DNA of 64,000 nucleotides, taken from NCBI GenBank assembly GCA_021927905.1, contig BLLK01000022.1, positions 1 through 64,000 on the forward strand. The letters are read 5' to 3'. The notes under the pieces are model-generated. The model did no database searches and was not told the origin of the DNA. It saw nothing but the letters and a program-made list of their open reading frames with translations. The translations under genes and the position numbers were made by a program. This document shows positions 32,248-42,804 of the stretch, one piece after another. The DNA is from Chaetoceros tenuissimus. Taxonomy: Eukaryota > Bacillariophyta > Thalassiosirophyceae > Chaetocerotales > Chaetocerotaceae. Each line of letters starts with the position of its first letter. The first letter of the stretch is position 1.

Positions 32248-32693
32248 ATCAATAAAGATAAAAATTAGAATTTCTGCTTTAAGACCGATGATATGTCATT
32301 TTAATTTATCTCTACAGTGGTCAGCTTTTCATAATCAACTTTTATTTTATCAAGATACAGGTTTGAATGAAGTGAAAAGCTTCGGAGAAACTAAGTAAAT
32401 GTACTTACTTGAAATCAAAATTTTGGTGAGCATTCTCTGTCTTATATTTATCTAAAATGATGTCAGAAAGAGCATTTTAGCTCAACGTCAGACTGAAAAG
32501 AGAACTTTTAGGATCTGAAGATCTGACTAAACAATACGATAGAAATTCCGCGGCAAGAGGTGCGCTCTGCAAAGAATTAGCTGCACGCTAAAGAAATTCA
32601 CAACATTTCATGTCATTATTGTTTGCTTTATGCACATACAAGATACCAAAGCATTGCTCATAAGCACAAGTAAGCATATCTACATAATAAAAT
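32248..32693. other. intergenic, nothing recognised
   Basis: 446 bp between two co-oriented genes: 3' UTR of the aminopeptidase and promoter of the ankyrin gene. No gene or repeat seen. Confidence 0.45.
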
Positions 32694-33588
32694 ATGAGCT
32701 TATCCAGAATGAAGTCGTTCCTAGGGGGCAATCCCCTAGTCAATGAAATTGCCAATGGGGAATGGACCCGAGCTAGACAGATGATTGAGGAGAATGGCAA
32801 TCTTGTTCGTAAATGGACTGCAGCCCCAAGTCTCACTGGAGGAGTTGCTGCTGCAGATATTTTACCTATCCACCAAGCATGTAAGATGTCAGATGTTACA
32901 ATTCAATTCCTTGAGGCTTTGCTATGGGCATACCCAGAATCTATTAGAAAGAAGGAAACTGGCTTCCGTCGTGTGGCACTTCATATTGCAATTCGAGCTA
33001 GAGCCTCAAATGAAGTAATTATGTTTTTACTGAATAAATATCCAGATGCCGCATCTACACAGGATGTTCTAGGAAGAGTTCCGCTACATTATGCCATTTC
33101 TAATCATTCACCAATGGAAATCATTCATACCCTTATTTCCACATGTCCAGCTACCGCTCGTGCAGCTGATAATCTTGGATGGACCCCATTGCATGGTAAG
33201 TTGGGATATCTTTGATGCTAAATGTTTACTTCTTTTTCTCGGGTATGCTTGCTAATATATATTCACAATAATATCAGTTGCAGCAAATTGTGCGAGATCA
33301 ATAGATATGGTAGAAACACTTCTCCAATGCGGATCAGAAGCAGTGGTTGCATGTACAAAGAAAGGAAATACTCCACTCATGGTTGCACGAATGAGTGACG
33401 GACCAGATAAGGAACTGATTGAAGCTATTTTGGTTGAGGAACAAGAGAAGTTTGAAAAGACTGCGTATTTTAGAAACTTTAGAGAGGCTGAGAATAATGC
33501 ACAGCGTCATCCTCCGTTCCAGGGTACATCGACATTTTGGGGAGTTCGAAAATTAAAAAGATCTAATTCTTTTCGATTGGTTGTGTAG
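32694..33588 (+). CDS. ankyrin repeat protein
   Basis: Two exons (32694-33195 and 33278-33588, 82-bp GT-AG intron) encode 270 residues. At least four ankyrin repeats are visible: ADILPIHQACKMSDVTIQFL, RRVALHIAIRARASNEVIMF, GRVPLHYAISNHSPMEIIHT and GWTPLH joined across the intron to VAANCARSIDMVETLLQ, with a weaker fifth (GNTPLMVARMSD). The C-terminus is basic and unstructured. There are no catalytic domains. Diatom genomes carry many such short ankyrin proteins, probably protein-interaction adaptors; the partner is unknown. Confidence 0.85.
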
Positions 33589-33926
33589 TTGAAAGTCGCA
33601 ATGGAAAGGCGGGGATGGTTGTGAGGATGGCAGGTACTAGATGAAAATCATTTGGAAATTTTTGTTGAAACAACGATGGATCACAACTCGATTGCTTATA
33701 TTTCTCAGGACTCGGTAATCGTCAGAATGTGTTTCAAAATATTCTAAGAAGTAACAATGTTAGCATTATATCACTAAATAAATTTCTTGCTCTTTGTACT
33801 CTTATGAAATCTTCTTCTGTAAAGGAATGAATTTGGTGTCAAGGAGGGTATTACACTATTTTTGAAATATATGTGGAATATGTATATGTATTTAGAATAT
33901 TGATATTTTTATCAGATCATAGTTAT
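33589..33926. other. convergent 3' spacer, nothing recognised
   Basis: 338 bp between the ankyrin gene and the convergent hydrolase gene. Both 3' UTRs are expected here. No hairpin terminator or gene seen. Confidence 0.45.
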
Positions 33927-35496
33927 TCATGACCAGATACATGTCGACCACTCGTCTCTGAGTTTCCTCTTACATTTGAGGTCGAGAATGATGGCAAGAC
34001 CATGACTTCCGTGTGCTTTATAAGCATTTACTTTGTCACAATGCTGTTCCAGAGTTTCGATCAAATCCCGGGCGTCATCTCTTAAAGGATCGCCGCTACC
34101 CTCGACGACAAAGATTTCAGGAGGCAGTGGTTTACCTTCAGTCTGTCGTAGATGATATGGAGCATCGGCAGTTGGATAGCAGAGGCGGAGCATGGGATTT
34201 ATGGAACCAATACCACCAAGTTGAAAGAGTGGATGTTTAGCTATTTCTTCGTTCATATTGTTTTCATCAAAGAAGCCAAGTTGGAGATATGAAAACCATA
34301 GCCATCTCAACACACTCGGAGTAACAATTCCAGCGCACGACTGGTTCATATGATAACTAGTAGAGTTTGCTCGTGGACAAAGAAATGGCTGAAGTGCAAC
34401 GATACTAGATGGATTGACTATGAGAACAAAATTGAAGAAAAAGACAAGTATGTCAAATTGGATTGTGTATTTACCTTTTCACTCTTCCGGGATACTTTCG
34501 TGTGCACTCAAATCCAACCGTGGTTGCCAAATTTCCTCCAGCTGAGAAACCCACAAGGTGAATATCATTCTTTGGATATCTTTCAATAATTTCTTTCGTG
34601 GTGGAGAGGCAATCTATTACAGCAGCAGGAAATGGATGTTCTGGACAGAGTCTATATTTGACCGATGCCAATAGAATTGGAAGTACTGTACCATGAGAGG
34701 ATGCTTGTTTCTTTAGCAGAGACTGAATAAAATTTGGAAAATAGTCACGAGGGTTGCCCACAACAAACCCTCCCCCATGAAAGTAAATGAAAATAGGAAC
34801 GTTCGAATCTATTTTCACATCTTGTAACTTGCAAGTTTGAAATGCTTGGTATCCATAACTTTTTTTCTTGTCGTCCAATGTGTATTTGCCCTTGAGAGTA
34901 GATGCAGCACACGTAACTTCCACTTGAATAGGATCATCTTCAATAAACACATTTTTCTGATCACCTCCAAAACCCCACTCACTCAGAATAGATGAATGTC
35001 TTTGAACAAGTACAGTTCCACCCATGAGAAAGTCGTCTTTATCATACTTTTGAATAAGCCTATTCCACAAATAGCATCCAGGAAAGTGGAAAAAGTTCAG
35101 TTCCAACATGGCAATTCGCTTTCGAAGATTTTGCAAGATGGATATATTGCGTTTGGCATCCTTGTCTCTTCCACGCCAATACACTTCTGACTTGTGTGAA
35201 ATGTTTAAAAGATTCTGGAAAGGGACCACAAAGTAAATGATAAAACATAAAATCTTATCCAACAAATTTTTGTGAGGGTGGGTAAACGTGGAATATGGTT
35301 TTGCTGTTTTAGATTCTACCCGTCCTCGAGTACGGAATACGCCAACAGTATAGGTTCCAACAGAGATGGCAAGGAAATACTTCAAGATATTGCCCGAAAG
35401 ATTGAAATCCATGATATCGGAGGATTCAGAAAAAAGCTTTTCAGAAAGAAAAAACGAAGAATCAGGGTGAGAGATGCTGCTAAAGTTTGTTTCCAT
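33927..35496 (-). CDS. alpha/beta hydrolase, HSL/arylacetamide-deacetylase type
   Basis: Two exons on the minus strand (35496-34475 and 34404-33927; 70-bp intron at 34405-34474) give 499 residues. The acceptor at 34405 is chosen because it alone keeps frame and yields RVKSIVALQPFLCP, the usual sequence after the nucleophile helix. Two hydrophobic N-terminal segments (LKYFLAISVGTYTVGVF and ILCFIIYFVVPFQNLL) suggest membrane anchoring. The oxyanion HGGG motif (YFHGGGFVVG, ~237), nucleophile GFSAGGN (~316), acid in GSGDPLRDDA (~452) and His in HGSHGLAI (~477) complete the catalytic triad. It likely hydrolyses acyl esters of lipids or small molecules; the substrate is unknown. Confidence 0.87.
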
Positions 35497-36121
35497 GTTT
35501 GAAGTGGTTGGTATTTGGTATAAACAATTTTACGTTGGCCTTGACAAAATCAAATTGTAACCTTGAAAAAGAACCTAGATATGCAGATGTTATTGATCCA
35601 TACATATACTTCTGGAACTTACAATGCTACTACATAAAATCAGAACACTTTAGTTGATGTTTCTTGATGTGTCTTTCGTTCATTTTGTTCTACAGACATT
35701 TGAAAGGGTAGAAAAACTCCTGATTCTAGTCGGCATCGTCATTGGGGAAGGGAAGCTTACCTATTCAAGTTCCGGTATTTTAGTAAAAGAACTATTTTCT
35801 GCTGACACTAGAGTAAACCTGACACATTTGGTGGCCTGACATATTTGGTTTTCGGGATTTTGGGATTCGCCTAACTAGCTACGCGATAAACTTCAACAAT
35901 TTTTTTCTCCATCAATTTTAGCTTCTCAGTACATGTCTGGGTACGTATCGATTCGTCTCACTGAGATCTTTCCATTTCTGCAATAAAAAATGAAATTAGA
36001 AGTGACTGGCGCCAAAAACTCTCCGTTGAATCTCTGTTTCTACTCAACAAGACTCAATTCATTTTCATTACTTTTTACTTTCAATGTTTAGTCTAGTCAA
36101 CCATTTATAATATCTATAACC
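35497..36121. other. spacer containing left end of transposon-like unit
   Basis: 625 bp. The part right of ~35800 holds CCTGACA-type motifs and the left inverted repeat of the transposase unit (35805-35824). The rest is the divergent promoter region for the hydrolase gene. A TGGCGCCAAAAA stretch near 36008 resembles an E2F site. Confidence 0.5.
35805..35824 (+). repeat. left inverted repeat of transposon-like unit
   Basis: 20-bp sequence pairing with 39106-39125 at 18 of 20 positions, next to further CCTGACA motifs. Confidence 0.6.
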
Positions 36122-38776
36122 ATGGCTCCAACACCAAAGAAACTTAGCAAAGGTAAAGCTAAAAAGCTACACTCTCTGCAGAAACCAAAGCGAGCAGCGG
36201 CTAATGACTCTGATCGCAAGGATTTCAATGATCTACAGACTTTGAAAAAAAGTTCCGATCTACGTGGATATTTTCTTCCTCCGAAGAAAGGGCGCAGATC
36301 CAAGCCTAAGTCAGTACAGCCATTAAAACCACTTTCTCCAAAGAAGAAAGTAAAGAAGAAAAAAATACATAAATCAAAGAGGAAGAATAAGAATTGGAAA
36401 CAAACTGAAAACTTTCCAATTCTTAAAGCTGCAGTTGTAGAATATCTTGTAAATGGGAATGTTTCTCCAGAAGTAAGCGATACAACACTCAAACGGTACG
36501 CTGATTCCTTTAAAAAGATTGCAGAAAAAGAAGGTATTCAAGTACAGGAAGTAAAGTATACAATGATCTTTCCTCAAACTGCTATCAACAAAGATGCTCT
36601 CCTATCTCAAAAACAAATTGATTTCTTAGATGAAACTTGCGCTGCAAGAGATGAGGCAAATAAGGGCATGTCAAGACTAGAAGCTATTGAGATGATTTCC
36701 GAGATGTCAGGTTGCGCTAACATGAAGACATGTGAAAATCATTGGGATTATCTCATTCGTAAAGGGGTCCTAAGCCGTTTAAAAAATGGAGGGAAGGTAG
36801 CAAAAGCGCAAAGTACAACAACAAAACGAACACAGGTTACAGTAGAGCAGCAACTTCGTTGGCACGAGAATATTGAGTATTGTTTCAACGAACTTGACAG
36901 ACTCAATCAACCATCTATTGAATTTCAAGCTTTAAAAGCTCACTTTATTGGAAATGTAGATGAATCTTGCTTTTTAGCAAGTGATGGAAAAGTTAGAGTT
37001 ATTGCATCAAGCGCAAAGAAGAAGACCGAAAAAATTACATCGGACACTCGTGATAGTATCACGAGTATAAGAGGCGCAAATGCTGCAGGAGAACAATTTC
37101 CATTTCTATTCCTTTTGAAAGGCAAGACTTTGAAAGATAGAAGCTCTTTTAAAGATTTACACAAATCGTACAGTGCGCCAAAAGGATCACGAGTTTTTAT
37201 GACTCCAAGTGCCTACATGACTGATGAAGCTTGGCTTGAAGTTGTTCCTGTTCTATGCAAACAGATCCGTGACTTGCCAGTGGTTCGGGACCATCCGGAT
37301 TGGTGGTTTGTGCTCTCCTTAGATGGCTATAATGCACACGTACATTGTACGGAAGCACTCCAAATGTTCGCTGACCACAAGATCTTTGTAGTAAAGGAGG
37401 AAGGGGAATCTTCACAAGTGAATCAAGCTTACGACCAAAATGCAGCAAGAGAAGATAAGACAGGCATGCGTGAGAGTCTCAATAAAGTATCACGAGTATA
37501 CGAAAAAATTGATCAATGGAAATTGACTGCAATAGCTATCACTGCACAATTAAGAACTACAAAGGAAACATGGATTACCTCCTTCAAGCGGGTGAATATG
37601 CATCCTTCCACTCGGGTTAGTGCTGAAGAGTGGTTGAAGAAACTTGATGAAAAAGGTGTACTGGCTGGTGAAAAATTCTTTGAAAAAAGAACAACACTTT
37701 ATGATGCAATGCCTGCAGTATGGAAGGATCTTGCTATTCAAGAGCGACAAAAAATTCTGAAAATCATAAAGGATGCGTATGATACAGCTCCAGCAGATGC
37801 AGAGGTGTGGACAAAAGCAAGAGTGATTCAACTCGCAAAGTACGTTCCACTTTCGGAGATACACAAGTTGCGCGCATGTTACTTTGCTGCTGAAAAGGAT
37901 CCCTCTGTTGTAACTCGTGAGAAGGAGGAAATCAGTGACCCCCTCACCTCCACCAAAACACAAACTGACGTCGACGAGTTCTATTCATGGCAACCAAAGA
38001 AGCGCAAGGAGAAATACATCAAGACAAGGAGAACTGAAGAACGTGACGAAGATGGCAAACAAAAACTTAATGAAGAAGCATGTTTTGAATATTTTCATCA
38101 CATTACAAACAAAGTTTCTGAATCTAATTGGAATATTGGGAAGGAAGATGTTCAGCCGTCTAGATTCCTTGACGTAGCTATTTCTAGTGACCAAAAGAAT
38201 CTTCTCAACCCATCCTATCAAGATGTGCTCATGGGGCACATTAAATATGATATGAAAGGAGAAGGAGCTGTGAAGAAGCTAGCAAAGCGAAAACTGGACT
38301 TTATTTGCGGTAATGTGAACTCATATTCAAAACTTCTGAATGGCCCAGAACGGTTGGAACAAGTCGTTGAAGCGAATAAGTTAGTAGCAAACATAGCGGC
38401 AGTCCAGGAAGAGCAAGCGATGAATAAAGCTAAGAAAAAGAAAGCAAAGCAAGAGAAAGATTCCGTGAAGGAGGAGAAGAAGAACAAGAAGTTGAATGAA
38501 GAAGCCAAGAAGAAGGAGAAAAGATTACCTTATGTGCAAGCCAAGGTTGCTGCTTTCACAGCTGCAAGTAAGGAAACAAAGGAGGAACTCTCAAAAGCAG
38601 TAACAAGTGAGAAAGCAGATGCAAATGCTGATGAAGCGATGGGAGGTGGACTTCGTGATATTGTCATGTACCATTTCAATATTCCGGTGAGCGATGCGAG
38701 GAAGATGCGGAAGCCGGAATTAATAGATTTTGTGATCAATAAATTCACTGAAAGTGTAAATACTGAACAAGAGTAG
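36122..38776 (+). CDS. DDE superfamily (pogo/Tc1-mariner-like) transposase-like protein
   Basis: 884 residues, single exon, ATG in a good context (ACCATGGCT). The N-terminal ~100 residues are Lys/Pro-rich and basic (KKKVKKKKIHKSKRKNKN), like a nuclear localisation or DNA-binding tail. Residues ~120-250 contain helix-turn-helix-like segments (TTLKRYADSFKKIAEKEG; MKTCENHWDYLIRKGVL). The catalytic core of the DDE_1 type follows: first Asp in GNVDESCF (~280), a strand FPFLFLLKGKT, second Asp in FVLSLDGYNAHVH (~402), and third acidic position in QVNQAYDQNAARED (~441). After that come a helical domain and a very Lys/Glu-rich C-terminus (~760-820). The frame is uninterrupted and all three acidic positions are plausible, so it could be an active or recently active transposase, or a domesticated one. 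Confidence 0.75.
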   Translation: MAPTPKKLSKGKAKKLHSLQKPKRAAANDSDRKDFNDLQTLKKSSDLRGYFLPPKKGRRSKPKSVQPLKPLSPKKKVKKKKIHKSKRKNKNWKQTENFPILKAAVVEYLVNGNVSPEVSDTTLKRYADSFKKIAEKEGIQVQEVKYTMIFPQTAINKDALLSQKQIDFLDETCAARDEANKGMSRLEAIEMISEMSGCANMKTCENHWDYLIRKGVLSRLKNGGKVAKAQSTTTKRTQVTVEQQLRWHENIEYCFNELDRLNQPSIEFQALKAHFIGNVDESCFLASDGKVRVIASSAKKKTEKITSDTRDSITSIRGANAAGEQFPFLFLLKGKTLKDRSSFKDLHKSYSAPKGSRVFMTPSAYMTDEAWLEVVPVLCKQIRDLPVVRDHPDWWFVLSLDGYNAHVHCTEALQMFADHKIFVVKEEGESSQVNQAYDQNAAREDKTGMRESLNKVSRVYEKIDQWKLTAIAITAQLRTTKETWITSFKRVNMHPSTRVSAEEWLKKLDEKGVLAGEKFFEKRTTLYDAMPAVWKDLAIQERQKILKIIKDAYDTAPADAEVWTKARVIQLAKYVPLSEIHKLRACYFAAEKDPSVVTREKEEISDPLTSTKTQTDVDEFYSWQPKKRKEKYIKTRRTEERDEDGKQKLNEEACFEYFHHITNKVSESNWNIGKEDVQPSRFLDVAISSDQKNLLNPSYQDVLMGHIKYDMKGEGAVKKLAKRKLDFICGNVNSYSKLLNGPERLEQVVEANKLVANIAAVQEEQAMNKAKKKKAKQEKDSVKEEKKNKKLNEEAKKKEKRLPYVQAKVAAFTAASKETKEELSKAVTSEKADANADEAMGGGLRDIVMYHFNIPVSDARKMRKPELIDFVINKFTESVNTEQE

Positions 38777-39007
38777 AGTAATATGATAAGTATCTTTATT
38801 TATAGTAGAATGCCAGTCATGATTACGTATAAATTCCAAAAATACAAGTCAAAATGCATTTTTACCCCTATTTTATGAGTTTTGTTACGGAAATGTATGT
38901 AACCAAATAAGTCAGGAAATCGTGATTTTCGGTCAAGAAAGAAAATATAGTTATTCTAATATAAATCATCGAATTTTAATTGGATTGATTCGAGCAGTAC
39001 CTCAATC

Positions 39008-39030
39008 GAAAGCTCTCATCGAGAGCTTTC
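39008..39030. repeat. perfect short hairpin
   Basis: GAAAGCTCTC and its reverse complement GAGAGCTTTC are separated by ATC. It could form a stable stem near the right end of the transposon-like unit. Confidence 0.85.
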
Positions 39031-39105
39031 CAAAACCGTGCTAAAAAGTGAAATCTGACGATGACGTCCGGACTTACGAATTTTTTTGGCGCGCCGGAAG
39101 CAAGT

Positions 39106-39125
39106 TGTCAGGTCTACTCTAGAGT
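39106..39125 (-). repeat. right inverted repeat of transposon-like unit
   Basis: Reverse complement matches 35805-35824 at 18 of 20 positions. A second CCTGACA motif lies just outside in the same orientation. Confidence 0.6.
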
Positions 39126-39497
39126 TCTCAAATTGTCAGGTTGGATCTGGCAGCTATTACTATGTATCCCTGCGACTGCAACGGTATGAGCAGTTTCTCA
39201 TCACACTATTGGGATGAATGAATGAAGCAAAGGCAACGCAACCTGGAACCTAGTCGGTCACTCGTCGTCGGAGGAGGTAGGATGGAGCAGCAGAAGGACG
39301 GAAGGAGCGAAGCATAGCCACTTACTGAAGATATTCTTATGGCTAGCGTTCTTCATCCGAAATGCACCTCACATCCTTTTTGTTTCTGTTTTCTGTTTCT
39401 TTTAATTCTGTGTATTTTACTCTTCTGTTGAGGCATATCCATTGATTCATCATTGCTTGACCAATTTGCTCGAGATCCTTGAAAGACACTTTCGTAA

Positions 39498-42053
39498 ATG
39501 CGAATAGTCAGGGGAAAGAGGAAGCAAAAGAAGCTTTCTCCTCGGTCGAGATTCATCACAATTGTTTCTGTTTCATTTTTTGCTACATGGTTCATTTTCC
39601 TTCGCGACGCGCACACCTTTCATTTACGATCAAAGAAATATCATGATGGTGCAAGAATAGCAATCATATTACCATTTCTATCCTCAAAAATGGTTATGCT
39701 GCCTCCGTACTTTCCTATATTCTTGAACAGTGCTGGTGGATCTTCATCTCTCATTGATTTCCTTGTCGTCCACAATGGTCAACTCTCATCTTTGATCAAT
39801 GAAGAAAAATCAGAAATACAAGGTTTTCCATATCCCGAAAATGTCAAATTTGTAGATCTTGGATCGATGGAAAACTTTGTGTCGCATTTTGCAAGAGTGG
39901 CTGATGAACGATTGAATAATAATCAAAGTGAGAAAGAAAAGGTGGAAAGGCTATTGAGTACAATCATTTCGCAAAATCCATACATATTGGTGGAATTCAA
40001 ACCAGCAATGGGATATATATTTCAAGAGTACATTCATGAATACTCACACTGGGGTTATTCTGACTTTGATATTTTGTTTGGTGATTTACCTAAGTGGATT
40101 ACATTAGATGAATTGACCAACTGGGATATTGTAACTTATGGATATGGTGATCAATCGAGATTGTATTTACGTGGACAATTCACTTTTCATAAGAATAATG
40201 AATACCTCAATAATCTTTGGCGAAAATGTAAACATTTATCTGAAATTGATTTGAGATATGATCGGATTCTGAGAAATGAAGAAAAGTTGAAGTTAGTGTC
40301 AGCAGAGGGTTGCTATTCGAATGAAGTGATAAAGACAAAAGATATCAGTGTCAAATATACTGTAAAGGCCATGTCAGATGTGCGAGATCAAAATAGCGAC
40401 TCCTTTGAATATGGGATTATCTTATCCACTGGAAACAAGATGGATAAAAGTGTCATTTATAAAGCAAATGATGACGGGTATGAATCTGCTGTACGATTTT
40501 TAGCAACATCAAAATTTTGGTTTGAAAAGGATAAAAATTACAAAAAGAAGGATCTACAATGGGAAGTTGGAGATAGAATGGAATTGAGTGAGGCCAAGGT
40601 CGATGAAAATTGCATGTACTGGGTACCTCGAGAATTCCAAACAGATATTTGTTACAAAGATATCTCCAGCCATGACACTGTCATGTTGGTAAACGGAAAG
40701 GTTTACAAACAGCGATATCAAGAGAAAAAGTTCCCAAATAGAATCGTATCCAAGGCATTTTTTCATTTTCAAGAGTGGAAACGAATCTACCGACCTGATC
40801 AACTCTATGCAATGTCACTACCACGTGTTGATAGAAGAAAAGTTCTTGGTTGGCAACTTTTCGAGGAAGGAGCTGTCCCGCTATTTTCACCGTCGAGTGC
40901 CCTGTCAAAATTAATACTTGCTGGAAAGCGAAGCAACCCTAATGACTTTCTACCATCTTTACACTTCTGCTTGGTGTCATCTGGAAAGAGAAGTCACTCC
41001 TCGTCTGAGTGTGATTACAGCATTTCTTGGACAGATGATAGTGTATTGATACTTTCGAGTGGGGATTGGCTTCAATTATCAAGGAATGAAATTACATTGA
41101 TAATCCCATTTACTTTGGACGAGAGTAAAAATGCTCAAGATTTATCACGTTACTTATTGATACTCAACTCGAACTTGGAGTTATGGATAGATAGTCCTGT
41201 CGTGATACTTTTATATGTGAAAGGCTCTGTTAAATTTATGTCTTCTGTAAAAGGGCAAGTAAGTAACATGCTAAAAAAGAGAGGAAAGTATCTAGTTGGA
41301 ATCATTCACGATGACAACGCTGAAGATTACGAGCAGCCTAGTATGAATGCACTCTTCAACATGGCCGAAAGTGCAAAGAGAACCAGGTGGATCTTGACTG
41401 GTTTGGATATCAATCAAGGGTTGGAAATTTCTCAAGATAGTCTCAAATTCTCAAAGAGAGCAGTTGCTACGAACAAAAATTCAAAGAATGTTTTGTTTAT
41501 TCTGCCATTTGTAAAGTATCAGCAAATAGATCCGAGTAGAATATCTTTGGTGGAAACAATAGAAGCAATGAAACTAGATGAAAGTGATTTTACCGACTTC
41601 GAGAATCTCGTAAGAAGAGTATGGGCAAAGGCATCTCATGATGAAATTCTTCCCTCTGTGAAAAAGGCAAAGTATTTTTCAGATGAAGAAATTAATATTA
41701 GAGCACTAGCAATGAAGAATTTTGAAAATGAGTTATTATCATTTGCAGAAGAAATACTTCATTTCAAGCGCCAACCGGTTTTGTTGATTGATGCTGATGG
41801 AGATTTGCCGATGCAAATCATTGACTTGCCACAGGAATGTACAAATAGCTTACGAATAGCCCAATATGTATTGATGAACTATGCCATCACGGTATTGCCA
41901 GGTGCGTTTGTATTTGAGACGTGGAAAGATGAGGAATTGTTGACATGTCAAAAAGAATCATTGAGTGATGGAAATAATAAGCTATTGAGGAACCAACTTG
42001 CTTTGACCGCAAAGCAATACGAAGTCAACGAGGCGCTGTATTCACAATATTGA
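39498..42053 (+). CDS. type II membrane glycosyltransferase-like protein
   Basis: 851 residues, single exon. The N-terminus is a basic tail plus one hydrophobic segment (FITIVSVSFFATWFIFL, ~18-34), the layout of a Golgi type II membrane enzyme. Residues ~50-280 resemble a family of stramenopile glycosyltransferases: IAIILPFLSSKMVMLPPYFP, then the DXD-like HWGYSDFDILFGDLPKWI (~183-200) and YLRGQFTFHKNNEYLNNLW. The remainder, including another Asp-containing strand PVLLIDADGDLP (~754-765), is not recognised and may be a second catalytic or binding domain. The inferred role is glycan or cell-wall polysaccharide assembly; donor and acceptor are unknown. Confidence 0.7.
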   Translation: MRIVRGKRKQKKLSPRSRFITIVSVSFFATWFIFLRDAHTFHLRSKKYHDGARIAIILPFLSSKMVMLPPYFPIFLNSAGGSSSLIDFLVVHNGQLSSLINEEKSEIQGFPYPENVKFVDLGSMENFVSHFARVADERLNNNQSEKEKVERLLSTIISQNPYILVEFKPAMGYIFQEYIHEYSHWGYSDFDILFGDLPKWITLDELTNWDIVTYGYGDQSRLYLRGQFTFHKNNEYLNNLWRKCKHLSEIDLRYDRILRNEEKLKLVSAEGCYSNEVIKTKDISVKYTVKAMSDVRDQNSDSFEYGIILSTGNKMDKSVIYKANDDGYESAVRFLATSKFWFEKDKNYKKKDLQWEVGDRMELSEAKVDENCMYWVPREFQTDICYKDISSHDTVMLVNGKVYKQRYQEKKFPNRIVSKAFFHFQEWKRIYRPDQLYAMSLPRVDRRKVLGWQLFEEGAVPLFSPSSALSKLILAGKRSNPNDFLPSLHFCLVSSGKRSHSSSECDYSISWTDDSVLILSSGDWLQLSRNEITLIIPFTLDESKNAQDLSRYLLILNSNLELWIDSPVVILLYVKGSVKFMSSVKGQVSNMLKKRGKYLVGIIHDDNAEDYEQPSMNALFNMAESAKRTRWILTGLDINQGLEISQDSLKFSKRAVATNKNSKNVLFILPFVKYQQIDPSRISLVETIEAMKLDESDFTDFENLVRRVWAKASHDEILPSVKKAKYFSDEEINIRALAMKNFENELLSFAEEILHFKRQPVLLIDADGDLPMQIIDLPQECTNSLRIAQYVLMNYAITVLPGAFVFETWKDEELLTCQKESLSDGNNKLLRNQLALTAKQYEVNEALYSQY

Positions 42054-42087
42054 AAATGGTGGAATCTATGTATTATAATGTGAAATC

Positions 42088-42804
42088 TTATTCCTTTTCT
42101 TGAATAATTTCGTTTAGAAATTTTCTCATCTTCTTCGTTGCTGGGCTGTAATGTTTATCGTCCCCTAAGCTGAAGAAAGTCCCTAAACCTCCCATGCTAC
42201 CTCCGGCAATAAGAGCCCTTCTAAACTGTTTTGCCGCATTACTTGCAGCATCAAAGGGATTGCTGCTGCCCATGGAACTCATGAAACTGGTCAGTATTTT
42301 TTGACGACACAAGATATCTTGAAATTCTTGAAGTTTATAGTGTGTGGCTTCGACATAGATTTCCCGTAGCAATATTCCCTCTGTTGGTAGATTCAGGGAA
42401 TCGGTTGGTTTACTTTTAACCAGGCCAATAGAAGACAAAGGCTTCTGGAATGAAACGTTATCTGCTTTGTTCCGCAAATATTGTAGAATTAGTCCGAAAT
42501 GTTTTGCGTCGCGATCGATAAAAATTGCATTACCTCCTGAAGTAAATTGGTTATTCTCTTCTGCTCTCAAAACATGCTGAAGAAGAACCTCATTACAAGC
42601 AACAGTTGATCGTAACGTTTTGAATTCCTTACCACCAACATCAAGTGTTATGACTTTGTCTCCCTCGCCATGTCTAGTTATCTTTCCATGTTTGAAAGAG
42701 GGTTGAGATGATGACTCGCGATGAACTCGATTCTTCATCCTACATGACTGGAAGTTTCGCGTTGATTTTAATAATCTGCAATTTACTCGTCGTATACCAT
42801 TCAT
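42088..42804 (-). CDS. BTB/POZ (T1, KCTD-like) domain protein
   Basis: 238 residues from the ATG at 42804; an upstream in-frame TTG at 42867 is not used. Residues ~45-145 are a T1-type BTB domain: ITLDVGGKEFKTLRSTVA, IFIDRDAKHFGLILQYLRN, then LREIYVEATHYKLQEFQDIL. There are no transmembrane segments, so it is not a channel. KCTD-type BTB proteins commonly act as Cullin-3 adaptors. The C-terminal ~70 residues (FDAASNAAKQFRRAL, GGSMGGLGTFFSLGD) are unassigned. Its stop lies 35 bp from that of the convergent glycosyltransferase-like gene. Confidence 0.85.
   Translation of the reverse strand: MNGIRRVNCRLLKSTRNFQSCRMKNRVHRESSSQPSFKHGKITRHGEGDKVITLDVGGKEFKTLRSTVACNEVLLQHVLRAEENNQFTSGGNAIFIDRDAKHFGLILQYLRNKADNVSFQKPLSSIGLVKSKPTDSLNLPTEGILLREIYVEATHYKLQEFQDILCRQKILTSFMSSMGSSNPFDAASNAAKQFRRALIAGGSMGGLGTFFSLGDDKHYSPATKKMRKFLNEIIQEKE

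Larger units (their letters stand above)
35805..39125 (+). mobile_element. candidate DDE-type DNA transposon, 3.3 kb
   Basis: A transposase-like gene (36122-38776) is flanked by imperfect inverted repeats: ACACTAGAGTAAACCTGACA at 35805-35824 and the reverse complement of ACTCTAGAGTAGACCTGACA at 39106-39125 (18 of 20 match). Extra CCTGACA motifs lie near both ends (35835-35841 on the left; reverse-complement copy near 39134-39140 on the right), like iterated transposase-binding sites. No clear target-site duplication could be fixed, so the exact ends are uncertain and could lie slightly outside. The intact reading frame suggests a recent insertion or a domesticated gene. Confidence 0.55.
38777..39497. 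other. spacer with right end of transposon-like unit
   Basis: 721 bp: 3' flank of the transposase gene, a 10-bp perfect palindrome (39008-39030), an AscI-like GGCGCGCC stretch near 39090, the right inverted repeat, then the promoter region of the next gene. Confidence 0.5.

Noticed and set aside
36000-36020. E2F-like TGGCGCCAAAA site
   Set aside because: A single short match without partner sites; noted in the spacer entry but not called as an operator.
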